A stretch of DNA of 64,000 nucleotides, taken from Pyrenula massariospora (Eukaryota; Ascomycota; Eurotiomycetes; Pyrenulales; Pyrenulaceae). Of this stretch, positions 36,238-46,575 are shown one piece after another. The first letter of the stretch is position 1, and each line of letters starts with the position of its first letter. The DNA lies in NCBI GenBank assembly GCA_021030905.1, contig JAGFMI010000027.1, positions 310,001-374,000 of the forward strand, given 5' to 3'. Position numbers and translations under genes: made by a program. Below the pieces are notes generated by a model, which had not been told where the DNA came from, ran no database searches, and worked only from the letters and a program-made list of their open reading frames with translations.

Positions 36238-38746
36238 TTATCCTGTCATTGATTCAATTCGAAAGCGCCGGTCTCTGTGTGAGATGTTTCCGTCATCCTC
36301 CACGATTCCCTCTTTGTCCACTTCGAGGTCAAAGATGGACCTCTTCCCACCTTGAGTAGCCGCTGGTTTCCTCTGAGAGGCTAGAAACCCTCCGATAGAA
36401 AGCAAGGGATTCTTGCGTTTGGTCTTTGAAGATGGGACCCTCAAACGCGAGATATTTGCTGTTATAGGGACCACAGACGGACTCTGTGGGTCTGGAATAT
36501 CAGAATCTTGAACACGTGTTGACTTGTTCTGACGATCGGGAGGTTTCCTTGCTGGACATTGGACTAGGCTTTTCGGGAACTGTCTAGGCGGCTCATTAAT
36601 CCATGCATTGGGGCTAAATGGTCGTCTTGGACGTCTCATTTGGGAGTTTTGCAAATGATGTTGAGGTGATGGCATCTGAGGGTCCGTATCAGCATTCGAT
36701 TCCTGCTCTGATATTTCATGAAGATTTGTGTATGAGCTAAGATATCCTGGGATAGCATGTTTGTCATTCTTCTCCAGAGGTGGCTCTGTCGCTGTTTTAG
36801 ATTTCTTACTCCTAGGTAGCGGCTTAAAACGACAGTTACCTTTGCTCTCTCTTACGGTAAAAGTGGCAGGGCTTCCTACACTAATGTTTGCTCTTGAATT
36901 CCATGGTGGGGCAGGTAGCGTAGAATCACCGCTTTCACGTCGCTGACGGGTAATTGTCTGAGTTGAATGCTTTGAGATTGTTGATTTCCAGGTGTGTTGG
37001 ATAGCACTAAGAACCTCTGGCCTAGCGTAAAGCGGGCGACGTTTACCTCTTGGGGATAGGATGCTGTTTAATTTCCGAGGGTACGGCTTGTAGGGAGGGT
37101 CCACAGGTTGGAATGGTCTCTTTTTCGGTGATTTGGCGTCTGACCTCGGCGATCCTGAGCGTGAAGATCTGACAGTATTGCTATTAAGATCTTCTATCAA
37201 AGGTGGTTTGACAGGATTAGGTTTCCAATAGCGCGTCGACCTGTCGTACAGCTTCGTGAACTCATCACAATAGATTTCATGTGTAAACCATTCGTGACAG
37301 AGAGCTTCTTTGGCGGTCAACCTTTCAGTCTCGACAAGTCTGAGGAGCTTTTTGACAAAATCTTTTGGTCTCTCGGTGACAGCTTTCCATTCTTCAAGCT
37401 TTTCAAGATCCGTGAGGTTGCACTTTTGTGCCAATGTTTGCGAATATCGGTTGGTCGAGTGATCTCGGAAAGGGGAGCCTCCAGTCAAAAGAACGACTGC
37501 AATGCATCCAACTGACCACATGTCCACTGCCTGAGTGTATCCACCTGAACGGGCAATGACCTCGCTGATCTTGTCGTCAGTTCCAATGCTTCTTTGAACA
37601 TCGACATTGACTCACGGAGCTGTGTACTCTGCGGTGCCAATGGCAGAAGTCATTCGATTTGTGAACAAGGTTGCACCGCCAAAATCTGTTAGAACGATCC
37701 GGCAGCCATCCAAGACGGACGTCATCAAAATGTTTTCGGGTTTAAGGTCCCGATGGGCAACGCCGTTCTCGTGGAGATGGTCGACAGCAACAAGAATTTG
37801 TCTCACAACAACGATAGCATCAACTTCCCGGAGAACGCCACCCTTCGCTTCGAGGTATGAGAACAGATCTCCGCCCGTTATAAGATCCTGGAAGATGTAA
37901 ATAGTATTATCTGACTTGAAGACCTTTTCAATTCTGATAATGTTCGGATGATTCACTTTTGCAAGGATATTAGCCTCGCGGAGATGCTTCCTAACTTCCC
38001 TATCGCAAGCCATTTCTGCTTTCATTCTTTTGCCCCAAGCATGCATTTCCTCTAGCTGCTCAGCGCTATCGACACTTGCTGCAGGAACAGGCTCTGGCGG
38101 AGGACCAAATCTTACTTTCGGTCTGGGAGCGAACTTTCGCAAGTCAATGATCTTGCATGCGGTCTGCCTTTTCGAAGACTGTTCGATGGCCATGTAAACT
38201 TGACCAAAAGCACCAACCCCGAGTTTCCTATCAGTGACCAGGTAGCGGTGGCGGAAGTGCTAGCAAACAGTCAGCAAAGATTCGTGTAGGTCGCGAAGAA
38301 CTTACATCCATCTCCTCCTCTTGCAATGCGTCGAACCCAACTTCTGGCTCATCTCGTAGGCAGCTTCTAAAGACAATTTGGATATGCCCTCCGATCTGGA
38401 GAATGTCGCCATCGCTCAAGAGGACGGCCCCGTTTCCTTTTCCAATGAGTGACCCGTTCCAATACGTTCCGTACCGGGAGAGGTCTTCAGCATACACAAG
38501 TGGAGCGATATCCGAGGGCTCTTCTTGATCGACAAGAACAGTGTAGACCCGTACATGCTTGCTCGATACTGTGCGGTCCTGGAGAATATATTGGCACTTT
38601 TCTATATCTCTGCCAATGAGAAGTTGCTCGTCGGCAAAAATTTTGCGGCCGGGGCATTGTTGTCCTAGATTCTCTGACGGGTACATCTCATTTATGACAC
38701 CTACGCAACGAGGCCTTGAGAGAGCTGTTGAGGCAGGCGAAGCCAT
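36238..38746 (-). CDS. FHA-domain serine/threonine kinase, Chk2/Mek1/Dun1-like
   Basis: Exons 38306-38746, 37616-38259 and 36238-37564; introns of 46 and 51 nt; 803 residues. The FHA domain at about 40-125 shows LLIGRDIEKCQYIL, VSSKHVRVY and LSRYGTYWNGSLIGKG. The kinase domain at about 150-465 has the glycine loop KLGVGAFGQVYMA, Lys in TACKIIDL, the catalytic loop AHRDLKPENIL, VLTDFGGA, and EYTAPEVIA restored exactly across intron 2. An insert of about 45 residues (KVRFGPPPEPVPAASVDSAE) sits between the lysine strand and the C helix. A 335-residue disordered basic tail follows, rich in Ser/Pro and SP/TP sites. The family signals in DNA damage or meiotic checkpoints; which member this is remains open. 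Confidence 0.85.
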
Positions 38747-39541
38747 TGAACATGAAGAGGCACGAGTATGTACGTGACAGATGGCGGAACATCGATATTG
38801 AAATTGAGACCGAGGGCTGTGTATAACGTCTTGAATTGTGAGTTACCTAGGTATTCGCGGTTTCTGTAATTAAATGGGGCCGATATGGCTTCAACGATCT
38901 GGGAAAAAGAACGAGGGAAGGCTACCAGAAAGAAGAGAAAAGAGAAATTGAAAGGACTGAAGATTGAAGGAAGACCAAGAAAAGTCCATTTACACGTCTG
39001 TCAAACTTCTGACCGCACAGCAGGTCGCTCTTGCTGTGGAAGACGTGAAGCGGTTCTGTAATAAGATAAGCATAAGGCAAGAGCGCCCGTGGGCAGACCA
39101 TCAAGGTAGAGCAGAGGCATCGCGCTGCCGCCACGCTCGCATTTCTTATAACTCGGAATGACATGCTGCATCGCGCTGAGAGCGGTTGTGAAGCTAGATC
39201 TTGAAAGCCACGTTGGGTTTCTGATACTCTCGCGAAGAGGAATTGCGAATCATCCATGATCAAGATTAACCTAGGCAGTTTCCAAGTACCTAGAGAGGAT
39301 AATGTTGGCGTGCCAATAGTGCCAAGCAGTGCCTCGCCTAAGCTTCCCCAGATTTATGTCGACTATACTCGATTTAACTTAGCTTACAAAGCCCTAAGGC
39401 ACAACCATTTCGTTAATGTGCCCTGCCGCCCTCGTTTGTGTTTTGTCAACCATATCTTATTGTCGATAAAAGGTAGGAAGATCCACTTTCTCACTTGGCT
39501 AGAAATACTGACAAAGCTATAGCTATCAGCGATCTGTCACA
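38747..39541. other. Divergent intergenic region with eL41 promoter
   Basis: 795 bases. GCCCTAA at 39391-39397, about 145 bases before the eL41 start, resembles the telobox-like element of ribosomal-protein promoters. No gene seen. Confidence 0.4.
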
Positions 39542-39732
39542 ATGAGAGCGAAATGGCGCAGTATGATCAAACCCTCCATACTCAATGGACTGGCATTTCA
39601 ACACTGACAATTTCTTAGAGAAGCGAGTTCGCCGACTCAAGCGTAAGAGGAGAAAGACTCGAGCCCGCAGGTAGGTGGCTTTGTGACCCTTCACTTTAAG
39701 TCATACATGACTCATATGTGTACAGCAAGTAA
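39542..39732 (+). CDS. RPL41: 60S ribosomal protein eL41 (25 residues)
   Basis: Exons 39542-39560 (19 nt), 39619-39670 (52 nt) and 39726-39732 (7 nt); introns of 58 and 55 nt. The spliced product is 25 residues beginning MRAKWRKKRVRRLKRKRRK and ending TRARSK. This is the almost invariant eL41 peptide, the smallest ribosomal protein, which lies at the 60S-40S bridge. The junctions are CGC A|AG (Lys) and CGC AG|C AAG TAA (Ser-Lys-stop), all with GT-AG ends. It is too short to appear in a normal ORF scan. Its near-perfect family match leaves little doubt. Confidence 0.95.
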
Positions 39733-42475
39733 TCTACTCGACCGCTCCCTTTCAGTTCCCTCGCAGTTGGCACGCTGAGCAGCTGCTCCGCAACCCCAAT
39801 GTACACCACCTCATATCGATCGAAGCTATCAACAATCACCTGAACTTCATGTGTACGGCTACGACTTACTGAAGATCATGTCTACATACTGCAATATCGA
39901 AGTCTGGAACCTACACAGAGATCTGTTAGACCTCGTGCTAGTGACAGTCGGGGTAGGGAACTGGTCAAGCGAACGGAGTAGGGAACGAGAATTACTTGGA
40001 AAACTATGGTGCCTGCAGAATATCTGATGAACTCCAAGAAGTTTAAGCTTCCACGATAGCCAATACAATTTGCTTGCATTTATGTTTGACAAGCATATGC
40101 CTGATGGCTCTGGCCGTATAATTACCCTTGTTGATGAAGAATTCTAGGCACAGTGAGTTCATTGTCTCCTCTGCAAAGCTTGAAAAATTCAGTCTCATAG
40201 TCACGCATGAAGTCGACGTGGATTCTGTCCCCCGAGCTCGTCTACACTGCCTTTAGTCTACAAGTACCAATTCTCCAACATACGGGAATTGCAGGTTAAT
40301 GTTCCCATCGCCGATCGCTTCCATGGCCAAGTCTGTAGTCTTGGTCCTTGTTAGAGTTATGGGTTGAACCTTGATCTCTGATCAGGAGTATCGACGTTGT
40401 ACGACTCGAACTTAGCATGATCAGTGTACTACGTGAGGACGAAGCTCAAGAAACTTTATTCAGTTGTGCGTTTCGAGAACACTCCGACTCCGTCCTTGAG
40501 AACATCAATGCTCATCACTGTCCCATCATGGCAATTAGAGTACCCCTAGATCCTAGCCACCTCTTCACAGCCGGCGATACAAATCTACTTATGAACCATA
40601 CCCACAGAGTAGTGATCTTGAGCATGAAATGTCCGGCCCGCTAAAGATTCAATCCGAATATGTGACGAGGGCAAGAAGAAACAAAGCTGGCGTACAAGGC
40701 ATCCCAGTGCATGACCAGATTTTCCATCCAGAACCACGTTAGCACCGTGCTCTAGCAAAGAGCTTCGATAATACATCCTCTCTAACATTTGCTTTATTTC
40801 TTTATTTCTTGCTTATATTCTATCTTCTCGGTTCCGATTTGTCATTTTCCCGCACCTGATTCGTTCTTCACACTTTTTCCTTTGAACTCCCTAATAAGCC
40901 CGCAAAACCCCATTTCTATCCCTATCAAAGACATCTACTTCGTTCAATTCGCCAAATCACCTTGGGAGTGGGATACTTGTATCGGTCTCACAAAATTTCT
41001 CCTCAGACGCGCTGTGAAATGCGGCCAACTCGTCGCATTTTCCTAGAACTCGACGGCCGAATGCCCTATCCTCTCCCTCTTGGCCAAACGCTGATGAAAT
41101 GGCGTTCACTTGCCGTCTGTTTATCCGATGCTTCGGTTATTTTGAGGATAATTTTTCAAATCGGACTTTCAGGTTTCAAGAGCTTCAATAACTCTTCTAT
41201 TTGATGCTGAAATCCCTCCAGATGACAAGAACCCGGCTTGCAAGTCGGATGAACCCTGCGGTCAATTCCCCCCCTTCTTAATACTGGCCTGACCAATATG
41301 AAAGCTCTAGATGCTAATGGCTATCCTATCTTCATGAACGAGATAAAGCAAAACGGTCAAAGAGTAGAGGTCGACAAAGTCAAAGTCCATCTGGTTTTGG
41401 GATTATATGAATGGAATTGAAGGTAAGATAGCACCTAAGGTCCGAATCATTGTTTTCCACTCGGTTGGAGGAAGGAGAAATTCGTGGACCGTTTTATTCG
41501 AGATCCTTTGGAGGGGGAAGGGTTCAACGATTTCAAGATATATGAGTAGAGCCAAGACTAGTCAGAAAGACTCGAGAGCGCGCTGAAAGGGGACTTAAGC
41601 TTAAACTAGGCACATACAAAGTTCGAACAGTATCTGAGTTCACGAAGATAAATCTCAGTAGGGAAATTTCCGCACTTTTTCAAAGATGTAATCTCGATTC
41701 AAGATTCACAGCTCTAGCGCGAACGAACCGATGCCCGGACGCATATGTTCTCTTCGCAACAAGCAACGCAGCAAGGAGATGAATCATTCCGACCACGCGA
41801 CTTAAACTCGGGAGTACCTAGTGAGTATGTCTGGTCCTTTATCCATAAAAGCTACATGCAGGCTAATCCTTAGGTCCCAGGCATAAGCTAGGTATTTTGA
41901 CGAGCCGAGCTGTCAGAGTTGATGAAAGACATCTACACACAGCGTATATTAGCCATTGAGCCGAACAGACACACTATTAAAGGTGATTTCAAACTAACCA
42001 TAAGGATAGATACTTCGAAGACCAGTATCCTGGTATTCGGTTGGGGAAGTATAAGGCTACTCATAATAAAATATAGGACCTGTACATTGATTTCTGTAAT
42101 CTCTTCGAGCAGAGTGATTATAATGGCATGGCTCATGTCGAACAGTGGCTGGCGCGAGAGGAGATATCGATGTCTATCGTGTTGATCCTTTCTCGCCTTA
42201 AGGGAGCGACAGCCGGTAATTCCGGACTGACTTTTTCTCGAATGGTTTTGAGATGGCTGAAATTTTTAATTTGTTCATTGTTCGTCTTTGTAGAAAGCCA
42301 ATATCTAGTGGAAACCATCAGTGAAGGCCAATTGCGTTCATAGATCCTTTCTTAATAGCAGGGCAACCCTGACGCTAAATACTAGGCCATAGAGTAACGC
42401 ATTCAGCTTCAAACAATCCGTTCCTTCTTTCCTTTTCTGCTTCACGTCTTCCGCCCCGTAACTTGTGCGTGCTCC
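39733..42475. other. Gene-poor, AT-richer stretch with possible decayed coding sequence
   Basis: About 2.7 kb with no intact frame over 90 codons. Several pieces look protein-like but disconnected: YDLLKIMSTYCNIEVWNLHR near 39850-39905; an ankyrin-like RSSLLEHGANVVLDG on the minus strand at about 40720-40770; and VILRIIFQIGLSGFKSF near 41130-41190. They may be relics of different genes; no start, splice chain or full domain can be made. Confidence 0.35.
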
Positions 42476-42852
42476 TCAGGGGCAATCATTGCACGCAGTC
42501 GCCATGTGAATCTGGTTTGGATCCCCGTTGCAGGCCCCCTGAGTGGCTAAGGTACATTTCCCTCCATCACAATGACCAAGACACGGTTGCCCGGCTACCA
42601 AGTCTTCGCAGCTGGGGAAGTAGATGTTGGGCTTGCAGTCACTGTTCGGCGGATGGATTAGTGCATTGAAGACATTATTGGTAGGATGTAGCCGGTTTTG
42701 AAGGACCAAGGGGGAAAGGAGAAGGCATTCAAATTAGCCTGGGCGGAAGACGCAATTCCATACCGTGCGACAAGGGAAGCACCTTCAAAACTTGGGGCAG
42801 CATGCGCGAGGCCGAAATATGCGACAAGTAGAGCTGTGGTGAATAATTGCAT
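42476..42852 (-). CDS. Small secreted cysteine-rich protein (effector-like)
   Basis: Exons 42764-42852 and 42476-42641 with a 122-nt intron; 84 residues. A signal peptide covers residues 1 to about 18 (MQLFTTALLVAYFGLAHA) and is followed by a short pro-like stretch APSFEGASLVAR. The mature part holds eight cysteines in DCKPN, SCEDL, QPCLGHC, GKCTL, GACNG, TACNDC, an even number as in disulfide-knotted secreted proteins. The intron sits just before the first cysteine, a common place in fungal effector genes. No known family is recognised. Neighbours are distant and the tract is gene-poor. A secreted toxin-like, antimicrobial or host-interaction role is possible but only inferred. Confidence 0.75.
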
Positions 42853-44063
42853 GATGCTACTGGATAGGCTGGAAGAATCCTGAGGTATTGATGCTCGGAA
42901 GCGGAAATCGAATTACAAAACTGAAATATGAAAAAGAAGGGGGGGGTTCATGGAAGGAGTGCTGGCTTTTATGTCTCTCAGCACCAGAAGCCCCTAAATC
43001 CGCGTCTCTGTCACTTAGGAATCTCATTCCATTTTGAAAAGTTCCTAATTTCCCCATCCAGCCTTTCTCTCCACAATGCTAGCCTTTGCAGCGAGGCTTT
43101 ATGGGGACATTATGACTGTCTAGGCCTATCAAGAAAGCTTTTTCAAGGAATTGCATATCGCTTTCTTCTTAGATTGCGAAATTTAGAACATCTCTGGGTC
43201 GCATTCTAAATTGTAGAGTGATTTTGGGGGCGTTTCTCCGTGGCGGATGCGAAGCACTTTGCAGACGTAGCGTAAGCTCGCCTGTTGCGTGTGGGGAGTG
43301 GGCGGCGATTATCTTACCTAGGATCAATCTCACATCTCAGGAGCTCATTTTGGAGTATGGAAGATAAAAGAAAACGCATATCAATCTTGTCACTGAACAA
43401 GAAGTAGCCACGTCTCTATTGTAGGTTTAAAAATCCGACCACATCTCGCTAAAGCGCTGCTGGCCCCAGGTGATCTCTGAAGCCTCGCCTTAATCGTCAT
43501 AAGGATCGTCATCTACCCCGGATTTGTGAAACAGATCCGGCAACATTCCACTTCTTGTGCATCGTGGCCAGGGACCCTGTCACACATGCGAAGCTAGGAA
43601 ATCGTCCCGCCACATTCGGCTAGCCGAGAATTTGACTGGTTCCGAGAGTAGCATTCAGAGTGATCGGAGAGTCACGAAAGTCATAGTAAGAGACAACGTG
43701 GCAATGAATTTTTCGCCTCAACATATCCGTATACAATGCAGAAAGACAACAGCTTTTAGCTTAATCCGTGTTCTTTTCGAGTGGCTGGTTCAGGGCGCAT
43801 CGACTAGCACGGTCTCGGCATCCCCTTTCCTAGATATCCTTTTCCGATGAGGTTCATAAAACCAACAAGACTACACTAGGTAACACTAGATAGGTATATC
43901 ACTGATTCAAGCTAGTTTCATTGCGGGGGCATTTGTCAATATCGAAAATGCAAGACATGTTTACCAACCTCGTAACAACCTCGTAACTACCTCTGCAAAC
44001 ATTTTCCTCCCAGCCTTTTGAACATTTGTCGCATTCGTAAAATAGCGTCTCTATCTATTATCT
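42853..44063. other. Divergent upstream region of two secreted-protein genes
   Basis: 1.2 kb between the cysteine-rich protein (left, minus) and the zincin-like protein (right, plus). A short direct repeat of AACCTCGTAAC occurs near 43967-43986. Frames at 42928-43209 and 43557-43850 lack motifs. Confidence 0.4.
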
Positions 44064-45462
44064 ATGTATCATTTCGTGGTACTTCTTGTGGCCTGCATAA
44101 TTCTGCCAGGCGTTGCACAACGGACGTACTGGGTTGACCAGTCATGCTTGAATCGAAAAAGCCTACTTGTCCCTACAGACCCGTTTTTCAGTGCTTTGTT
44201 CGGAGCTCAGCATATGGCGAGACGTGCAAAACAAAGGCTACATGATAACACGGATACATACATGAACAAAATATTTCGAGAAATTTTCAAGGTTAATAGG
44301 ACTGATTACGAGGCTTTCTCTCGAATGGATGGTACGTACCTGAACTTGTAAAACCTAAGAAATAGTGCTAACATAACGACTTAAAGACCTTACACGTGAA
44401 ATAGAAAAATGGACTCTAACAAGCAATAGAGAACTCTCAAATTATCGATTCTATTGCGACAATGATCCTCAAAGTCTTGATGGTAGCTCTAGGTGGCAGC
44501 TTCGTCAAGATCCACCTCTCGCTGAACGCAAGAAGGACTATATTCCACAAGCATTGCGAATGAGACGTACTTTACCTCCTCCCTATCAAGAATGGGTTGA
44601 CTATGCAAATGAAGTTCCCTTGGGTCCACGTATTGGTTGCCAAACTCCTAACCTGCAGGCACAAGTATACCACGGTGTCTGGAGGAAACAGGGACATCCA
44701 TTCATAAGGGCCACGATCACGGTTAGTGTGCCAAAGTTCCAGCTTAGAGTATATGCTGTCAGCTAGATGGAAGTGTTTAATGCTGTGAAATAGATTTGCG
44801 ATTTTCAGCTGAACCCTTTTCGTCTTCTCCATTCCCTCAATGACCTTCCGAAAACTGCGGACCTTTCAGAGTACTTCGACATATTGGCGGACGAAGGTGA
44901 TAGCCAGTTGAAAGGGTTGCTTGATGCCTTCCACACAATGACTGCTCTTGTCATCCTACACGAGGTCTGTAACAATAATCTAGCTCAATCTCCATCAAGT
45001 GCTAACGATTATTTTTTAGATGTTCCATTTTCCGCCTCATGAATGTGAGTTCCTCTATCTCTTCTCCATAGTACACTCCCTCGAAGCAATCAGCACCTCT
45101 TGGGTCGGCCATGTGCTCAATCATCCGCGGCCAATCACTCTATGCTCCCTTCATAGACCTCTTACGATCCCCTCCGATCCCCTCTTTGAGCATCAACATA
45201 CCTTCTCAGACCCCTCTCTGACACACTTGGCTCCCCAGATATCGACCAAAGCTCCCCTACAATCCCGGGTCAATATGCCTATGGCTGGGGCGACGTACAA
45301 GACCTAGATTATCCGGGTTCCATTGACAATGGAGATAGTTTTGCGATGTATTGCTTGATCGCTGCTCTCGCCGACAGAAATTGGCGCTTGTCTGAGAGAC
45401 ATGATGAATTTAGGAAGGGAAAATTAGTCTTTGACTCAACGATAGGGAGACCCGACTTGTGA
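44064..45462 (+). CDS. Secreted zincin-like metalloprotease (M35/Asp-zincin-like)
   Basis: Proposed exons: 44064-44331, 44387-44721, 44794-44964, 45020-45044 and 45239-45462; 340 residues. A signal peptide (MYHFVVLLVACIILPGVAQ) is followed by TYWVDQSC, a typical start of fungal secreted zincins. The zinc motif HEMFH is formed only after splicing: exon 3 ends TALVILHE and exon 4 begins MFHFPPHE. The last exon has QYAYGWGDVQDLDYPGSIDN, then GDSFAMYCLIAAL, matching the YGW...N-DS-A pattern downstream of HExxH in this group. The last intron (194 nt) is the weakest part; other acceptors are possible, so the region between HEMFH and YGW is uncertain. Substrate unknown. Confidence 0.65.
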
Positions 45463-46575
45463 TCTCACATTGAGATAGCCTATGAAGGGACTGGAGTCTA
45501 TAAACAAACAGGAAATAGCCCCTTTGCGAATGGTTCAAATGTCAGCAGTTCCTCGGGAAGACTATTGGAAATGCACACTTCATTGCCGGCCTCGATCATA
45601 CAGATGACTTCATTGCAATGTTCCCGGATGTGAAAGCTCTCCGGCACTTTATGTTAGCATTCGACTCTCGAAACCGCTATTAAATACTAAGTAGTCGAAA
45701 AGCGCAACCTCCCTGCAACATCACTATCATATCGCGCCTCTACCAAGTCGGCAATGGCGACATTGCATATACTAAGCCAGGCTCTGCAAGTATCTTGTCC
45801 TCTTCTCAGCAATAACTTTATTACAAACTCTATTCCAGTGAAGTCAGAATCCATATCCCATGTTTCAGCAGCCTCGCGGGCAAGGGCGGCAGCCAAGGGG
45901 ACCTTAGTGCTGGAGGCATGCAGCAGCAGATCTCTCTTGCTACACGAGATCCACACTGCTAGCAGGAGGATCAAGGGTTCCTCTTACGTCTTCAAATTTC
46001 GCTGAACCTCGAGCCGTAGATCAGGCTAACACAGCGAGCGAAAGCTATTTTTGGTTCACCGTACACTCTGAAGTTTTGTTGCTGCGTTAATCAATAGACA
46101 AAACATTGTACGTAATACGGTCAAAAAACAGATTCGGTTCTTCACAATAATAGCATTGAGCGTGTATCAAGAGCCTTGCAAGAGTAACCAAAGGGCGGAA
46201 AGTAAAGCCTTGAGCGGCTCAAAACACCAAAAAATCTGCATCGCCCTCACCTTCCTGTTCACCAACGTTCCGCTGTCTTAATATTTACTACTTTCTAAGC
46301 GAAGTTCCTCTGCTTGTGTGTATGATCGATGTGTTCACGAACTTCAAAGACAAAATCCATCTAGCTTTGCCGTCTTTCGTTCATTTTACTTGCCAAATGG
46401 TGAGATCACACCAATACTATAGCAGCTTTGGATGCACATCAAACCCCAGGTTAATAAGGTTGCATGTAGGCCTAGGCCTCGTGCGGGTGGAAGTGCGAAG
46501 AGAATGGCTGCAATTTCTGGATCATTGGACTTCTTCTTTAGGGAAAAGATGGATCTCACGTTGGTAGTCTAGGGT
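45463..46575. other. Intergenic stretch, no gene seen
   Basis: 1.1 kb. Frames at 45687-46005 on both strands overlap and lack motifs. Nothing recognised. Confidence 0.45.
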
